A stretch of 64,000 nt of DNA. It comes from Streptomyces sp. PsTaAH-137. Lineage in GTDB: Bacteria > Actinomycetota > Actinomycetes > Streptomycetales > Streptomycetaceae. The notes under the pieces are model-generated. The model saw nothing but the letters and a program-made list of their open reading frames with translations. It ran no database searches and was not told the DNA's origin. A program made the position numbers and the translations under genes. Positions 34,812 to 46,583 of the stretch are shown one piece after another (position 1 is the first letter of the stretch; every line of letters begins with the position of its first letter). The DNA is taken from contig NZ_QLLY01000012.1 of assembly GCF_003259365.1 (NCBI RefSeq), positions 67,089 through 131,088 on the forward strand, read 5' to 3'.

Positions 34812-36392
34812 TCAGCCCCTGACCTGTCCCAGCCATTGCAGGGTGCGCCGGACCTCGGAGGGGAACGGGTGGGCCGGGCCGTGGATGCGCTCCGCGTCGT
34901 GCAGCAGCCGGACCAGGGTCTCCTGGGCGGCGCCCCGGTCGCCGACGGCGAGCAGCAACTGGCCGATGCGGCGCCGGACTTCGAGGGCGAGCCGCAGGTC
35001 CGTGGTCGCGTACTGGTTCTCGTAGTACGGCAGCAGGGAGCGGTACTCGGCGAGCGCCGCGGCCGGTTCGCCGAGGGCTTCGAGGCACTGGGCGACCTCG
35101 TAGCGGAACTGGAGCGACTGCGGGTCGGCGTGGCCGGCCTCTGCGGCGCGCTCGTCGGCGAGGCGGCGCAGTTCGGGCAGGGCGCGGCGGTACTGGCCGT
35201 CGTCCATGAGCGTGGCCGCGTACTGCTTGCGCAGGGTGCGCACGACGGGTGAGTGCTCGCCGTGCTGGGCGGCCGCGGCGGGCAGGATCGCGCCGAGGAT
35301 GTCGACGGCCTGGGTGATGCGGCCCTCGCCGAGGAGGCGCTTGACCTCGTCGACGGCGCGGGCCACGTCGGGCCGGTCGCCCTGGACGTCGGAGCCCGCG
35401 GGCTGCGGCGCGGGGGTCACGGCACGGTCGGGCCACGGGGCGTGCGGGCGCAGGAACGGGCGGGTCGGGTCGAGCGGACGGCCGCTGGGCACGCCCCGCG
35501 CGGGCAGCAGCGGCAGCAGTTCCTCGTACGTCTGCTGGGCGGACGCCGGCCGGTGCTGCGGGTCCTTCGCGAGCAGCCGCAGGACCAGCTGCTCGAGCGC
35601 CTCGGGGACCTCGGGGCGCAGCTGGCGGACCGGGACCGGGGCCTCGTACAGATGGCGGTGGAGGATGCCGAGGGCGGTGGTGCCCGCGAACGGCACGTCG
35701 CCGCTGAGGAGTTCGTGGAGCAGCACGCCGAGCGCGTACAGGTCGGTGTACGGGCCGACGGCGCCGCCCATCGCCTGCTCGGGCGCCATGTAGGCGGGCG
35801 TGCCGATGGGCGAGCCGGTGTGGGTGAGGCGGGTGGTGTCGGTCTCGAGGACGGAGGCGACGCCGAGGTCGAGGACGGTGACGGTGCCGTCCTTCTTCAC
35901 CATCACGTTGCGCGGCTTGAGGTCGCGGTGGACGATCGGCACCGCGTGCACGGCCGAGAGGACGGCGCACAGCTGGGCGGCGATCGAGACGGCCCACGGC
36001 CACGGGTAGGGGTCGTGCTCGGCGAGGTGGTCGGCGAGGTCGGAGCCGTCGACGTACTGCATGACGAGGTACAGGAACGGCGGATAGCCGGTGCCGGTCC
36101 CGTCGCCCCCCTCGGTGCCCGCGTCGTGCACCGTGACCAGGCCGGGGTGGTCGACCTGGGCGGTGACGCGGCACTCGCGCAGGAAGCGGCGGCGCAGCTC
36201 CTCGGCCTCGGCGCCCGCGACCCGGTCGGGGCGGACCAGCTTCACGGCGACACGGCGGTCCAGACGCTGGTCGTACGCCGTCCAGACCTGGCCCATGCCG
36301 CCCTGGCCGATGAGCGAGGAGAGTTCGTAGCGGCCCGCGATGAGGTGGCCGCCGGAGGTGGGGAGCCCCGACAGAGCTGACAACGCCGTCAC
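34812..36392 (-). CDS. Ser/Thr protein kinase with C-terminal TPR-like region
   Basis: A 526-residue Hanks-type kinase. The catalytic domain (about 20-290) has LIGQGGMGQVW, the ATP lysine in VAVKLVR, the catalytic loop IVHRDLKPRNVMV, DLGVAS in place of DFG, and MAPEQAMGG. A Pro-rich linker follows, then helical TPR-like repeats (ALPELRRLADERAAEAGHADPQSLQFRYEVAQCLEALGEPAAALAEYRSLLPYYENQ). No membrane helix is visible, unlike PknB-type kinases. The GTG at 36392 overlaps the stop of the upstream membrane-protein gene (GTGA), so the two are coupled and the neighbour may be a partner or membrane anchor. Confidence 0.92.
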   Translation of the reverse strand: MTALSALSGLPTSGGHLIAGRYELSSLIGQGGMGQVWTAYDQRLDRRVAVKLVRPDRVAGAEAEELRRRFLRECRVTAQVDHPGLVTVHDAGTEGGDGTGTGYPPFLYLVMQYVDGSDLADHLAEHDPYPWPWAVSIAAQLCAVLSAVHAVPIVHRDLKPRNVMVKKDGTVTVLDLGVASVLETDTTRLTHTGSPIGTPAYMAPEQAMGGAVGPYTDLYALGVLLHELLSGDVPFAGTTALGILHRHLYEAPVPVRQLRPEVPEALEQLVLRLLAKDPQHRPASAQQTYEELLPLLPARGVPSGRPLDPTRPFLRPHAPWPDRAVTPAPQPAGSDVQGDRPDVARAVDEVKRLLGEGRITQAVDILGAILPAAAAQHGEHSPVVRTLRKQYAATLMDDGQYRRALPELRRLADERAAEAGHADPQSLQFRYEVAQCLEALGEPAAALAEYRSLLPYYENQYATTDLRLALEVRRRIGQLLLAVGDRGAAQETLVRLLHDAERIHGPAHPFPSEVRRTLQWLGQVRG

Positions 36393-37030
36393 CGACCGCC
36401 GTCCTGCTTGCGCAGGTAGTCGCTCAGCTCGTCCAGCTCCGCGCGGACCTGGTCGATGCGCTGCGGGGGCTGGCCCTGGGTGCTGGGCTGCGGCGCGGGG
36501 GCGGGGGCGGGGGCGGGCGTCTGATGGGGCAGGGGCGCGGTGCCGCCCGTCTGCGTGGTCATCCCGTGCACCGGCGGCGCGACGGGCGCCTGCGGGTACT
36601 GCTGGGGCTGCGGCTGGTGCTGGGGCTGCGGGTAGCCGTACACCGGCGGCGGCTGCACGCCGTACGGCGCCGCGCCCATGGGCTGCGGGTGCCTGCGGAC
36701 GAAGCGGATGTCGCAGACCAGGTAGTACGAGACCGAGATGATCATGTCCACGAACATGAGCCCCATCGCGGTGTTCCCCCACCACGTGGTGAACTCGTCG
36801 GCTCCCGGGTCGCTGAACACGCCGACCCAGCAGATGAACTGGAGCGCGGCGACTCCGGCGAAGACGCCCCAGTCGGCCTTCCTGCGGGTGGTCACGGCGA
36901 GCCGGAGCACCGGCACGAACGCCAGGAAGCCGCACGACAGCACGGCGAGGGCCACGAAGAGCACGCGCAGGCCCGCCTGCGCTCCGGACGAGGGGAGCCT
37001 GGGCGGAGGCGCGTAGCCGTGGCCGTGCAT
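36389..37030 (-). CDS. Small membrane protein with Pro/Gln-rich tail, coupled to the kinase
   Basis: A 213-residue protein with about three to four membrane helices in residues 20-110 (VLFVALAVLSCGFLAFVPVLRLAV, VFAGVAALQFICWVGVF, MGLMFVDMIISVSYYLVCDI). A Pro/Gln/Tyr-rich cytosolic segment follows (about 120-180), ending in a short helix IDQVRAELDELSDYLRKQDGGR. No named family recognised. Its 4-bp overlap with a soluble Ser/Thr kinase suggests a functional pair in which the tail may bind or be phosphorylated by the kinase (inference). The ATG at 37030 has AGGAG 6 bases upstream. Confidence 0.75.
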   Translation of the reverse strand: MHGHGYAPPPRLPSSGAQAGLRVLFVALAVLSCGFLAFVPVLRLAVTTRRKADWGVFAGVAALQFICWVGVFSDPGADEFTTWWGNTAMGLMFVDMIISVSYYLVCDIRFVRRHPQPMGAAPYGVQPPPVYGYPQPQHQPQPQQYPQAPVAPPVHGMTTQTGGTAPLPHQTPAPAPAPAPQPSTQGQPPQRIDQVRAELDELSDYLRKQDGGR

Positions 37031-37149
37031 GGATGCTCCTGTTGTGTGGCTGGTGTTCGAACCGCGTGCTCCGTCGAGCGTATAGGCCGACTGCGACAAC
37101 CGGCCCAGGGTTGTACCGAACCGTTGTGGACCTGCTCACCCGGTGGCTC

Positions 37150-39255
37150 TCACTCCGGTGCGAGCGTGCCGTCCGTCAGCCCGTCGTGGAGGCCCTGGAC
37201 GAGTTGTCCGCCGAGCCGGGAGGCGAGCCGCAGCGCGTCCTCGAACGCGGCCAGCGCCTTGAACCGCTCGCCGTACCCGGCCTGTTCGGGCAGGGGCAGC
37301 CGGGGCAGTTGCAGCCGGCGCACGTCGAGCCGGGTCGCCGTGGAGGCATAGCTGCTGGCCTGCCGGTTGTTGGCGGTGGAGCGCAGGAACCCGGCGACGA
37401 ACCAGGGGTCGAGCGCGGCCGGGTCGGGGCGCAGCAGGGCGAGACCGCGGCCGAGGGCGGCGCCCTCGGTGGCCCCGTCGACGACGCGCGCGGTGGCGCC
37501 GCCGCCGACGACGGGCACGACGACGTCCCCGGCCCGCAGCAGGAACGGCTCGTCGTCGCCGGTGAAGGTGCCGGAGGGGGCGGCGCCGGCGAGGACGTCG
37601 TGGTCGGTGAGGACGGGGACCGCCGCGCGCGCGGGGCCGCCCGTGCGGGAGTCGGCCCCGGATGCGGCGGGGGTGCGCAGGAACAGGGCGCCCGCGCGCG
37701 CGAGTTCACCGATCGTGGTCAGCGGCCAACGGGCCGGTTCGGCGGCGGGGACGGCGGACTTCGGGGTGAGCTTCGTGGTGAGGCGGAGGGTGCCCGCGAG
37801 GTCCTCGCGCACGGCGGTCAGCTCGGCGGCGCCGCCCCCGCCCGCGGCCGGCGGCGGCAGCCTGCGGGCGGGCGCGAGGTCCACCTCGTCGTCGAGGAGT
37901 TCGATGACCGGCACCGAACGGGCCACGCCGGGGCGCTCCTTCAGCGCTCCGGCGCGGTCGAAGGTGTGCCAGGCGTCGAGCACGGCGTCCTGCACGGCGG
38001 CCCACGCCTGCTTCTCCCGTACGTCGCCGGGGGCGGCCAGCGAGGTGGTGTCGACGAGCAGCAGTTCGGGGGCCGGGCCCGGCGCGGCCGGGCCCGCGGG
38101 CCTGCGCAGCACCCACAGGTGCAGCGGGATGTTGTTCGGCGGGACAGCGCCCGCGGGCAGCGCGATCACGGCGCGCAGGGCGCCGCGGCGCAGCAGGTCG
38201 GCGCGGATGCGGCGGCCCGAGCGGCGGGAGGCGACGGTGGGCGGCATCAGCAGGACGGCGGTGCCGCCGTCCTTGAGGCGGGCCAACGCATGCTGCACCC
38301 ACGCCAGTTCGGACTCGGTGCGGGCCGGGAAGCCGTACTCCCAGCGCGGGTCGTAAGCCAGCTCGTCGTGGCCCCAGCCGCGCTCGTTGAACGGCGGGTG
38401 GGCGAGGACCACGTCGGCGGCGACGTCGCTGAGCGCGTCGGCGAGCAGGGTGTCGGCGGCGGCGGTGCGCACGGTGGGGCCCTCGCCCTCCCCGGCGGGC
38501 CCGTCGAGGGCGAGGCGCAGGGCGGTCAGCGCGGCCAGTTCGGGGGCCGTGTCCTGGCCGTAGAGGCGCTGCCGGTCGCGGGCGCCGTGGGTGCGCACGG
38601 CGTGCAGCAGGGCGCCGGTGCCGCAGGCCGGGTCGAGCGCGGTGGCGGCGGGTCCGGCGAGGGCGGCCATCAGGGCGGCGGGTCCCGGCGGGGTCAGCGT
38701 GTACTGGCGCGGGTTCGCGTCCAGGTGGCGGCCGAGCAGGAATCCGAAGGCGCGGCGGGCGCCGATGTCCGCGGCGAGTTCGGCGGCGCCGCGCAGCAGC
38801 GGCACGGACGGTTCGAGGGCGGTGGGCCCCGGGGTCGCGAGGGCGCGCTCGGCGGGCGCCCCGAAGCGGGGGGTGAGGACGCCTTCGAGGGCGGCAGACA
38901 GCCGTTCGGCGAGGCCGCGGTCGTCCGTCGTGGCGCTCAGGGCGAGCCATTCGGTGGGCCGGTCGTGCACGAGCAGCAGGACGCTTCCGGCGTGCAGCAG
39001 CGCGGTGACCGGGCCCGCCGGGTGTCCGGCGAGCTGCTGCCAGACGCGCTCGCGCAGCGGTACCTCGGCGAGCTTGCCCTGGGCGCGCAGCCACTCCTCG
39101 ACCTCGGTGAGCGCGAAGGAGGGGCTGGTGTCGGTGCCGCCCACGGGCCTGGGGAAGTCGGCGTGCCGGCGCCGCCAGTTGGAGACCGCGGCCCGGCCGA
39201 CCCCGGCGAGCCGGGCGATTCCGGCGGCTGTCACCTCTGTCGCGTTGTCCTGCAC
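37150..39255 (-). CDS. N-6 adenine DNA methylase homologue (HTH + methylase + S-like) with altered catalytic motif
   Basis: A 701-residue protein of type I methylase architecture. An N-terminal helix-turn-helix (AGIARLAGVGRAAVSNWRRRHADFP, about residues 10-60) is followed by a HsdM-like methylase with SAM motif I DPACGTGALLHAV. The C-terminal region (from about 490, TTIGELARAGALF... and GDVVVPVVGGGATARVVDG) resembles a specificity-subunit half. Motif IV, normally NPPF, reads AHPPF with His286 in place of the catalytic Asn, so methylation is doubtful. No restriction subunit is nearby. It may be a DNA-binding regulator derived from a methylase (inference). The GTG at 39255 has GGGGAG 8 bases upstream; a GTG at 39309 is an alternative. 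Confidence 0.83.
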   Translation of the reverse strand: MQDNATEVTAAGIARLAGVGRAAVSNWRRRHADFPRPVGGTDTSPSFALTEVEEWLRAQGKLAEVPLRERVWQQLAGHPAGPVTALLHAGSVLLLVHDRPTEWLALSATTDDRGLAERLSAALEGVLTPRFGAPAERALATPGPTALEPSVPLLRGAAELAADIGARRAFGFLLGRHLDANPRQYTLTPPGPAALMAALAGPAATALDPACGTGALLHAVRTHGARDRQRLYGQDTAPELAALTALRLALDGPAGEGEGPTVRTAAADTLLADALSDVAADVVLAHPPFNERGWGHDELAYDPRWEYGFPARTESELAWVQHALARLKDGGTAVLLMPPTVASRRSGRRIRADLLRRGALRAVIALPAGAVPPNNIPLHLWVLRRPAGPAAPGPAPELLLVDTTSLAAPGDVREKQAWAAVQDAVLDAWHTFDRAGALKERPGVARSVPVIELLDDEVDLAPARRLPPPAAGGGGAAELTAVREDLAGTLRLTTKLTPKSAVPAAEPARWPLTTIGELARAGALFLRTPAASGADSRTGGPARAAVPVLTDHDVLAGAAPSGTFTGDDEPFLLRAGDVVVPVVGGGATARVVDGATEGAALGRGLALLRPDPAALDPWFVAGFLRSTANNRQASSYASTATRLDVRRLQLPRLPLPEQAGYGERFKALAAFEDALRLASRLGGQLVQGLHDGLTDGTLAPE

Positions 39256-39458
39256 CGCTCCGGCTCCCCTCGTGGCGTGACGTGTAGACCGGACCTTACC
39301 GACCTCCACCTAAGAACCGCATTCACACCTGTTCACAACGCAAATCTTGTGTACACGGTTGACTCGGTTCACAGATGATGGTGTTCTTGACCCAGCCAAC
39401 CGCCGGATACACGGAAAGCCGGGGGGAGGTTGGCGTCTCTCATCTCGGAGGAACTGTC

Positions 39459-40310
39459 ATGTCTCACACCCAGCCGCAGCAGCACCCGCAGTACCCGCCG
39501 TTCCAGCAGCCGCAGCACCAGCCGCAGCAGGTCGCGCGGAACGGGCTGGGGACGGCCGCGCTGATCCTGGGCATCATCGGCGCCCTGTCCGGGATCGTCC
39601 CGATCCTGTTCTGGCTGGCCGGTGTCCTCGGCGTGATCGCCCTGATCCTGGGCCTGACGGGCCGGTCCCGCGCCAAGCGGGGCGAGGCCACGAACAAGGG
39701 CGTGGCGCTGGCCGGCGCGATCCTCGGCCTGATCGCGATGGGCCTCGCGGTCTTCGGCGCGTACACCACGTTCAAGGCGGTCGGCGACGCGGTCGACGAG
39801 ATCAACAAGTCGGTGTCGGACACGAAGGCCAAGGACACGAAGGCCGACAGCGAGGCCGACGGCAAGGCGGGCGCGGACAAGGGCGACACGAAGGACAAGG
39901 ACGAGAAGCCGGCCGCGGGCAAGACGCTCGACGCGGGCGACTCCGTGATCTACGACGACGATCTGACGGTGTCGGTGTCGAACGCGGTGGCGTTCAACCC
40001 GAACGAGTACGCCGCGGGCCACACCAAGGGCAACAAGGCCTACAAGGTCACCGTCACGGTCACCAACGACAGCAAGGCGAAGTTCGACGCGACGCTGCTG
40101 ACCGCCGACGCCCGCGCCGGCAAGGACGGCACGACCGCCGAGGCGATCTTCGACGACAAGGTCGGCGCGGGCTTCAACGGCACGATCCTGCCCGGCAAGA
40201 AGGCCACGGTCGTGTACGCCTTCGACGCTCCGGCGGACGCCGGGAACCTCACGGTCGAGGTCACGCCGAGCTTCGAGTACGACGGCACGCAGTGGGACCT
40301 GAAGCTGTAA
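39459..40310 (+). CDS. Membrane protein with DUF4190-like and DUF4352-like domains
   Basis: A 283-residue protein. A Gln/Pro-rich N-terminus (PQQHPQYPPFQQPQHQPQQ) is followed by two membrane helices in a DUF4190-like arrangement (AALILGIIGALSGIVPILFWLAGVLGVIALILGL, then GVALAGAILGLIAMGLAVFGAY). A charged Lys/Asp linker comes next, then an extracytoplasmic immunoglobulin-like DUF4352-type domain (AYKVTVTVTNDSKAKFDATLLTADARAG...NLTVEVTPSFEYDGTQWDLKL). Function unknown; such proteins are common on actinobacterial cell surfaces. The ATG at 39459 has GGAGG 7 bases upstream. Confidence 0.85.
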   Translation: MSHTQPQQHPQYPPFQQPQHQPQQVARNGLGTAALILGIIGALSGIVPILFWLAGVLGVIALILGLTGRSRAKRGEATNKGVALAGAILGLIAMGLAVFGAYTTFKAVGDAVDEINKSVSDTKAKDTKADSEADGKAGADKGDTKDKDEKPAAGKTLDAGDSVIYDDDLTVSVSNAVAFNPNEYAAGHTKGNKAYKVTVTVTNDSKAKFDATLLTADARAGKDGTTAEAIFDDKVGAGFNGTILPGKKATVVYAFDAPADAGNLTVEVTPSFEYDGTQWDLKL

Positions 40311-40347
40311 CGCTCAGAGCTTTTCGGACCGCCCGAGGGGGGCGACG

Positions 40348-40380
40348 GATGCGGCACGCGCTCACAGCGCGTGCCGCATC
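40348..40380. terminator. Bidirectional terminator overlapping the GNAT stop codon
   Basis: A 15-bp perfect stem GATGCGGCACGCGCT / AGCGCGTGCCGCATC with the loop CAC. The right half is the last codons of the convergent GNAT gene (Met-Arg-His-Ala-Leu-stop), so one sequence serves as coding end and as terminator. Confidence 0.75.
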
Positions 40381-41147
40381 CACACGTTCGGCTCCACGTA
40401 CACGGCGTGGTCGAGATCGGGCGCGCAGTGCACCGGCACCAGGGCGCCGGGCACCTCCACGGGACCCGCCGTGTCGAAAGGCAGCCCGGTCCACTCCCGC
40501 CACTGGGCGAGCGACCCGGACACGGTCATCGAGGCGGGCGCGACCTTCTCGATCGCGGCGCCCGCGCGGACGTGCACCCGCAGCCACGGGTCGTGCGGCA
40601 GCCCGTCCGACTCCCGCACCCGGTACGCGTACTCGCTCATCGGCGCGGCCGGCTCGCGGTGCTTGGCGCTGGGCCGCACCGGCGCGACGACCTGGCGGAA
40701 GCCGCGCGAGCGCGCGTTCTCCCGCATCGCCGAAAGCATCCGCCCCGACAGGCCCTTGCCCTGCATCTCCGGCAGGATCGTGATCTCGACGGCGCTGACC
40801 GTGTCGGGCACGGTCCCGCGCTCCCGGTCGGCGAACGCCCACTGGAGCACCTGGTCCCAGCCCCGGTCGGGGAGTTCCCCGCGCCCTTCGGCGCGCAGCG
40901 CGAACGGCACGCTGAACCCCCGTGCCACGACCTGCCCTTCGGCGTCGGTGGCGACGAGCACGTACTCGGGCAGCTCGTCGCGCACGCGGTGCATCAGCAG
41001 GGCGCCGACGGGGTCGTGCGGCACGAAGACCGGCCAGTTGTCGGGCATCGCCCACACCGGTCCGGCCAGGTCGGGCCGGTCGGCGAGGGTGGTGATCGTC
41101 AGGCCGTCGTGCGGCGGGGGCGGTGCGTCCATGGGGTCATCGTGCAT
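40362..41147 (-). CDS. GNAT-family N-acetyltransferase
   Basis: A 261-residue protein whose centre carries the acetyl-CoA-binding GNAT motif A (AVEITILPEMQGKGLSGRMLSAMRENARSRGF). N-terminal strands TITTLADRPDLAG and YVLVATDAEGQVVARGFSVPF fit the fold. Substrate unknown. The ATG at 41147 overlaps the upstream HNH gene by 11 bp; an ATG at 41132 would avoid the overlap, and neither has a good ribosome-binding site. The 3' end forms half of a terminator hairpin. Confidence 0.8.
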   Translation of the reverse strand: MHDDPMDAPPPPHDGLTITTLADRPDLAGPVWAMPDNWPVFVPHDPVGALLMHRVRDELPEYVLVATDAEGQVVARGFSVPFALRAEGRGELPDRGWDQVLQWAFADRERGTVPDTVSAVEITILPEMQGKGLSGRMLSAMRENARSRGFRQVVAPVRPSAKHREPAAPMSEYAYRVRESDGLPHDPWLRVHVRAGAAIEKVAPASMTVSGSLAQWREWTGLPFDTAGPVEVPGALVPVHCAPDLDHAVYVEPNVWMRHAL

Positions 41148-41874
41148 GGAAGCGCGAGGGCGCCGCAGTCGAATTTCCGCCGGTGGGGAGCTTCTGGTCG
41201 GGGCAGGTGTTCAGCACCTTCTTCATGGCGTCCCGCTCGGCGCCGGTCACCCACAGCCCGTACTTCTTCTTCACGGCGACCTGCCCGGCGACGTACGTGC
41301 ACCGGTAGCCCTTGTTGGGCGGCAGCCAGGTCGCGGTGTCGCCGTCGCCCTTGCTGCGGTTGGGGCTCGCGTCGACGGCGAGCAGGTTCAGCGGGTCGTT
41401 GGCGAGCGCGATGCGCTTGCTCGGGTCCCACTTGAAGGCGCCCTTCTGCCAGGCGTCGGAGAGCGCGACCAGGTGGTCGATGTCGACCCTGCTGGCGCCG
41501 CGCTTGAAGGTGACGTCCTTGCCGCCGTAGGGGTCGGGGGCGAGCGAGCCGCTCGCCACCTTGCACTTGCCGTCGCTGTACCGGACGTCCTTCAGGTCCC
41601 GCTTCAGGATGTCGTCGCGGGTGTCGCAGCTGTTGGAGTCGGTGTCGGCCCACGCGGTGCCGAATCGTTCCCGCGAGTAACCGGTCTTGGGCGCCCGCCC
41701 CTTGACGGTCAGCTCGTCGACGGCGGCCAGCGCACTGCCCGCCTTGCCCTGCGCCCCGGCCCCGGGGTTCCCGCTGCCGCTGCCGTCCGCGCCCTTGTCC
41801 AGCTCGGTCTTGCACCCGGTCACCGCCACGGCGGCCAGCACGACAGCCACCACGCCCCGCCCCGCGCCTCGCAT
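41137..41874 (-). CDS. HNH/DUF1524-type endonuclease-like lipoprotein
   Basis: A 245-residue exported protein with a lipobox-like N-terminus (VVAVVLAAVAVTGC). The C-terminal half carries an HNH nuclease core: RVDIDHLVALSDAW (D-H-x-x), then ALANDPLNLLAVDASPNRSKGDGDTATWLPPNKGYRCTYV with the N and later residues. This is the DUF1524/GmrSD-C-like pattern common in secreted actinobacterial nucleases. It probably degrades extracellular DNA at the cell surface. The ATG at 41874 is adjacent to a GTG at 41877; both lie after GGAGG. Confidence 0.85.
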   Translation of the reverse strand: MRGAGRGVVAVVLAAVAVTGCKTELDKGADGSGSGNPGAGAQGKAGSALAAVDELTVKGRAPKTGYSRERFGTAWADTDSNSCDTRDDILKRDLKDVRYSDGKCKVASGSLAPDPYGGKDVTFKRGASRVDIDHLVALSDAWQKGAFKWDPSKRIALANDPLNLLAVDASPNRSKGDGDTATWLPPNKGYRCTYVAGQVAVKKKYGLWVTGAERDAMKKVLNTCPDQKLPTGGNSTAAPSRFHAR

Positions 41875-42010
41875 CACGACACCCCTCCCGCATTGTTCAC
41901 ATGTGTTCGTACCGGTTGAGCCGGTTCAACGTATCGAATGCCCCGCGTCGCCCGGGGGATGCGGGGGTGGCCCGGGCGGGCTGTCGTGCGGCGGGTTCGG
42001 CGGCGCGGCC

Positions 42011-45544
<3,534 letters not shown>

Positions 45545-45676
45545 GGGGGCCTTGGCCTTTCCCGTCCGGGGTGGGCAACGCAAAGGGCCCGACACGTCTC
45601 ACGGGCCGGGGTTCTCCAGAGTACGTCGCCGGACCGACAGCCGCCGGACAGGGCCTGAGCGGCCCGGGGCCGGGGG

Positions 45677-46561
45677 CTAGCGCAGACCGGGCGGCGGGCC
45701 GATGGGGCGGGAGGCGACGGTGAACGCGGTGAAGTCCGCGTACTGGGCGCGCGGGGTGGCCCAGCTGGGGTCGCCGCCGCCGAAGAACGTCGAGAAGAAG
45801 ACGCCCGCGATGCGCAGCTCGTCACTGGTACGGAACTCCAGGCCGTCCCGGGAGAGCACCCGCCGCCCGTCGAGGTCCACGGTGACCGAGCCGTCGCGGT
45901 GCCCGGAGCGGTTGAGGACCACGGACTGCTCGACGCAGGTCCAGCGGCCGACCGGCCAGGACCAGGAGCCGCGGCCGAGCGAGGTGCCGTGCACCTTCGA
46001 GGTGGGCAGGTACGCGTACACCTCGCCGAGGCCGCCGGAGCGCCACATGTAGCGGGTGGACAGGCCGTCGTCGCCGTCGGGGATGTGGCCGCCGCTGGTG
46101 GTCGTCCCCCCGTAGAGGCCGGGCAGCTTGCCGCCCTTGACGAAGTCGAAGCCCGCCGGGAAGCGCAGGCAGTACCTCAGGTGCAGCCGGTCGACGGGCC
46201 CGGAGCGCAGCGGCAGGTAGAGCTGGACGCCGCCCCCGGGCCGGTCGTAGGTGCGCGCCACCGTGGGACTGGCCGAGCGGGCCGGGTAGCGGACCCGCAG
46301 GACCGGGCCCGGGACCGGCCCGCCGCCGGCGAGCAGTTCGGCCCGGTCGAGGCCGAACGATCCGGCGTGCCGGGCGCTGACCTGCGCCCCGAAGAGTCCG
46401 GCCACGGCCCGCGCGCCCCCGGTGAGCGGCGGGCCCGTCGGGGTGGTGGTCGGGGGCGGGGCCGGTTGCGTCGCGTGGTCGTCCTTCGAGCCGGACGAAC
46501 ACCCGACGAGCACCGCCCCGGCCGCGGCGGCCCCCGCCACCATGAACTGCCGCCTGCGCAT
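45677..46561 (-). CDS. Secreted polysaccharide-lyase-14-like lipoprotein
   Basis: A 294-residue exported lipoprotein. A twin-Arg-like start (MRRRQFMVAG) and lipobox (AVLVGCSSG) are followed by a Thr/Pro linker. The mature domain shows a jelly-roll pattern with conserved runs LRYCLRFPAGFDFVKGGKLPGLYGG, STRYMWRSGGLGEVYAYLP and SWPVGRWTCVEQSVVLN. These resemble the polysaccharide lyase 14 / alginate-lyase-like family, which depolymerises uronic-acid polymers. It is the last gene of the polysaccharide operon, where a lyase could trim or release chains. The ATG at 46561 has GGAGGGG 5 bases upstream. Confidence 0.78.
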   Translation of the reverse strand: MRRRQFMVAGAAAAGAVLVGCSSGSKDDHATQPAPPPTTTPTGPPLTGGARAVAGLFGAQVSARHAGSFGLDRAELLAGGGPVPGPVLRVRYPARSASPTVARTYDRPGGGVQLYLPLRSGPVDRLHLRYCLRFPAGFDFVKGGKLPGLYGGTTTSGGHIPDGDDGLSTRYMWRSGGLGEVYAYLPTSKVHGTSLGRGSWSWPVGRWTCVEQSVVLNRSGHRDGSVTVDLDGRRVLSRDGLEFRTSDELRIAGVFFSTFFGGGDPSWATPRAQYADFTAFTVASRPIGPPPGLR

Positions 46562-46583
46562 GGCTGCCCCTCCCTGTGCCCCG

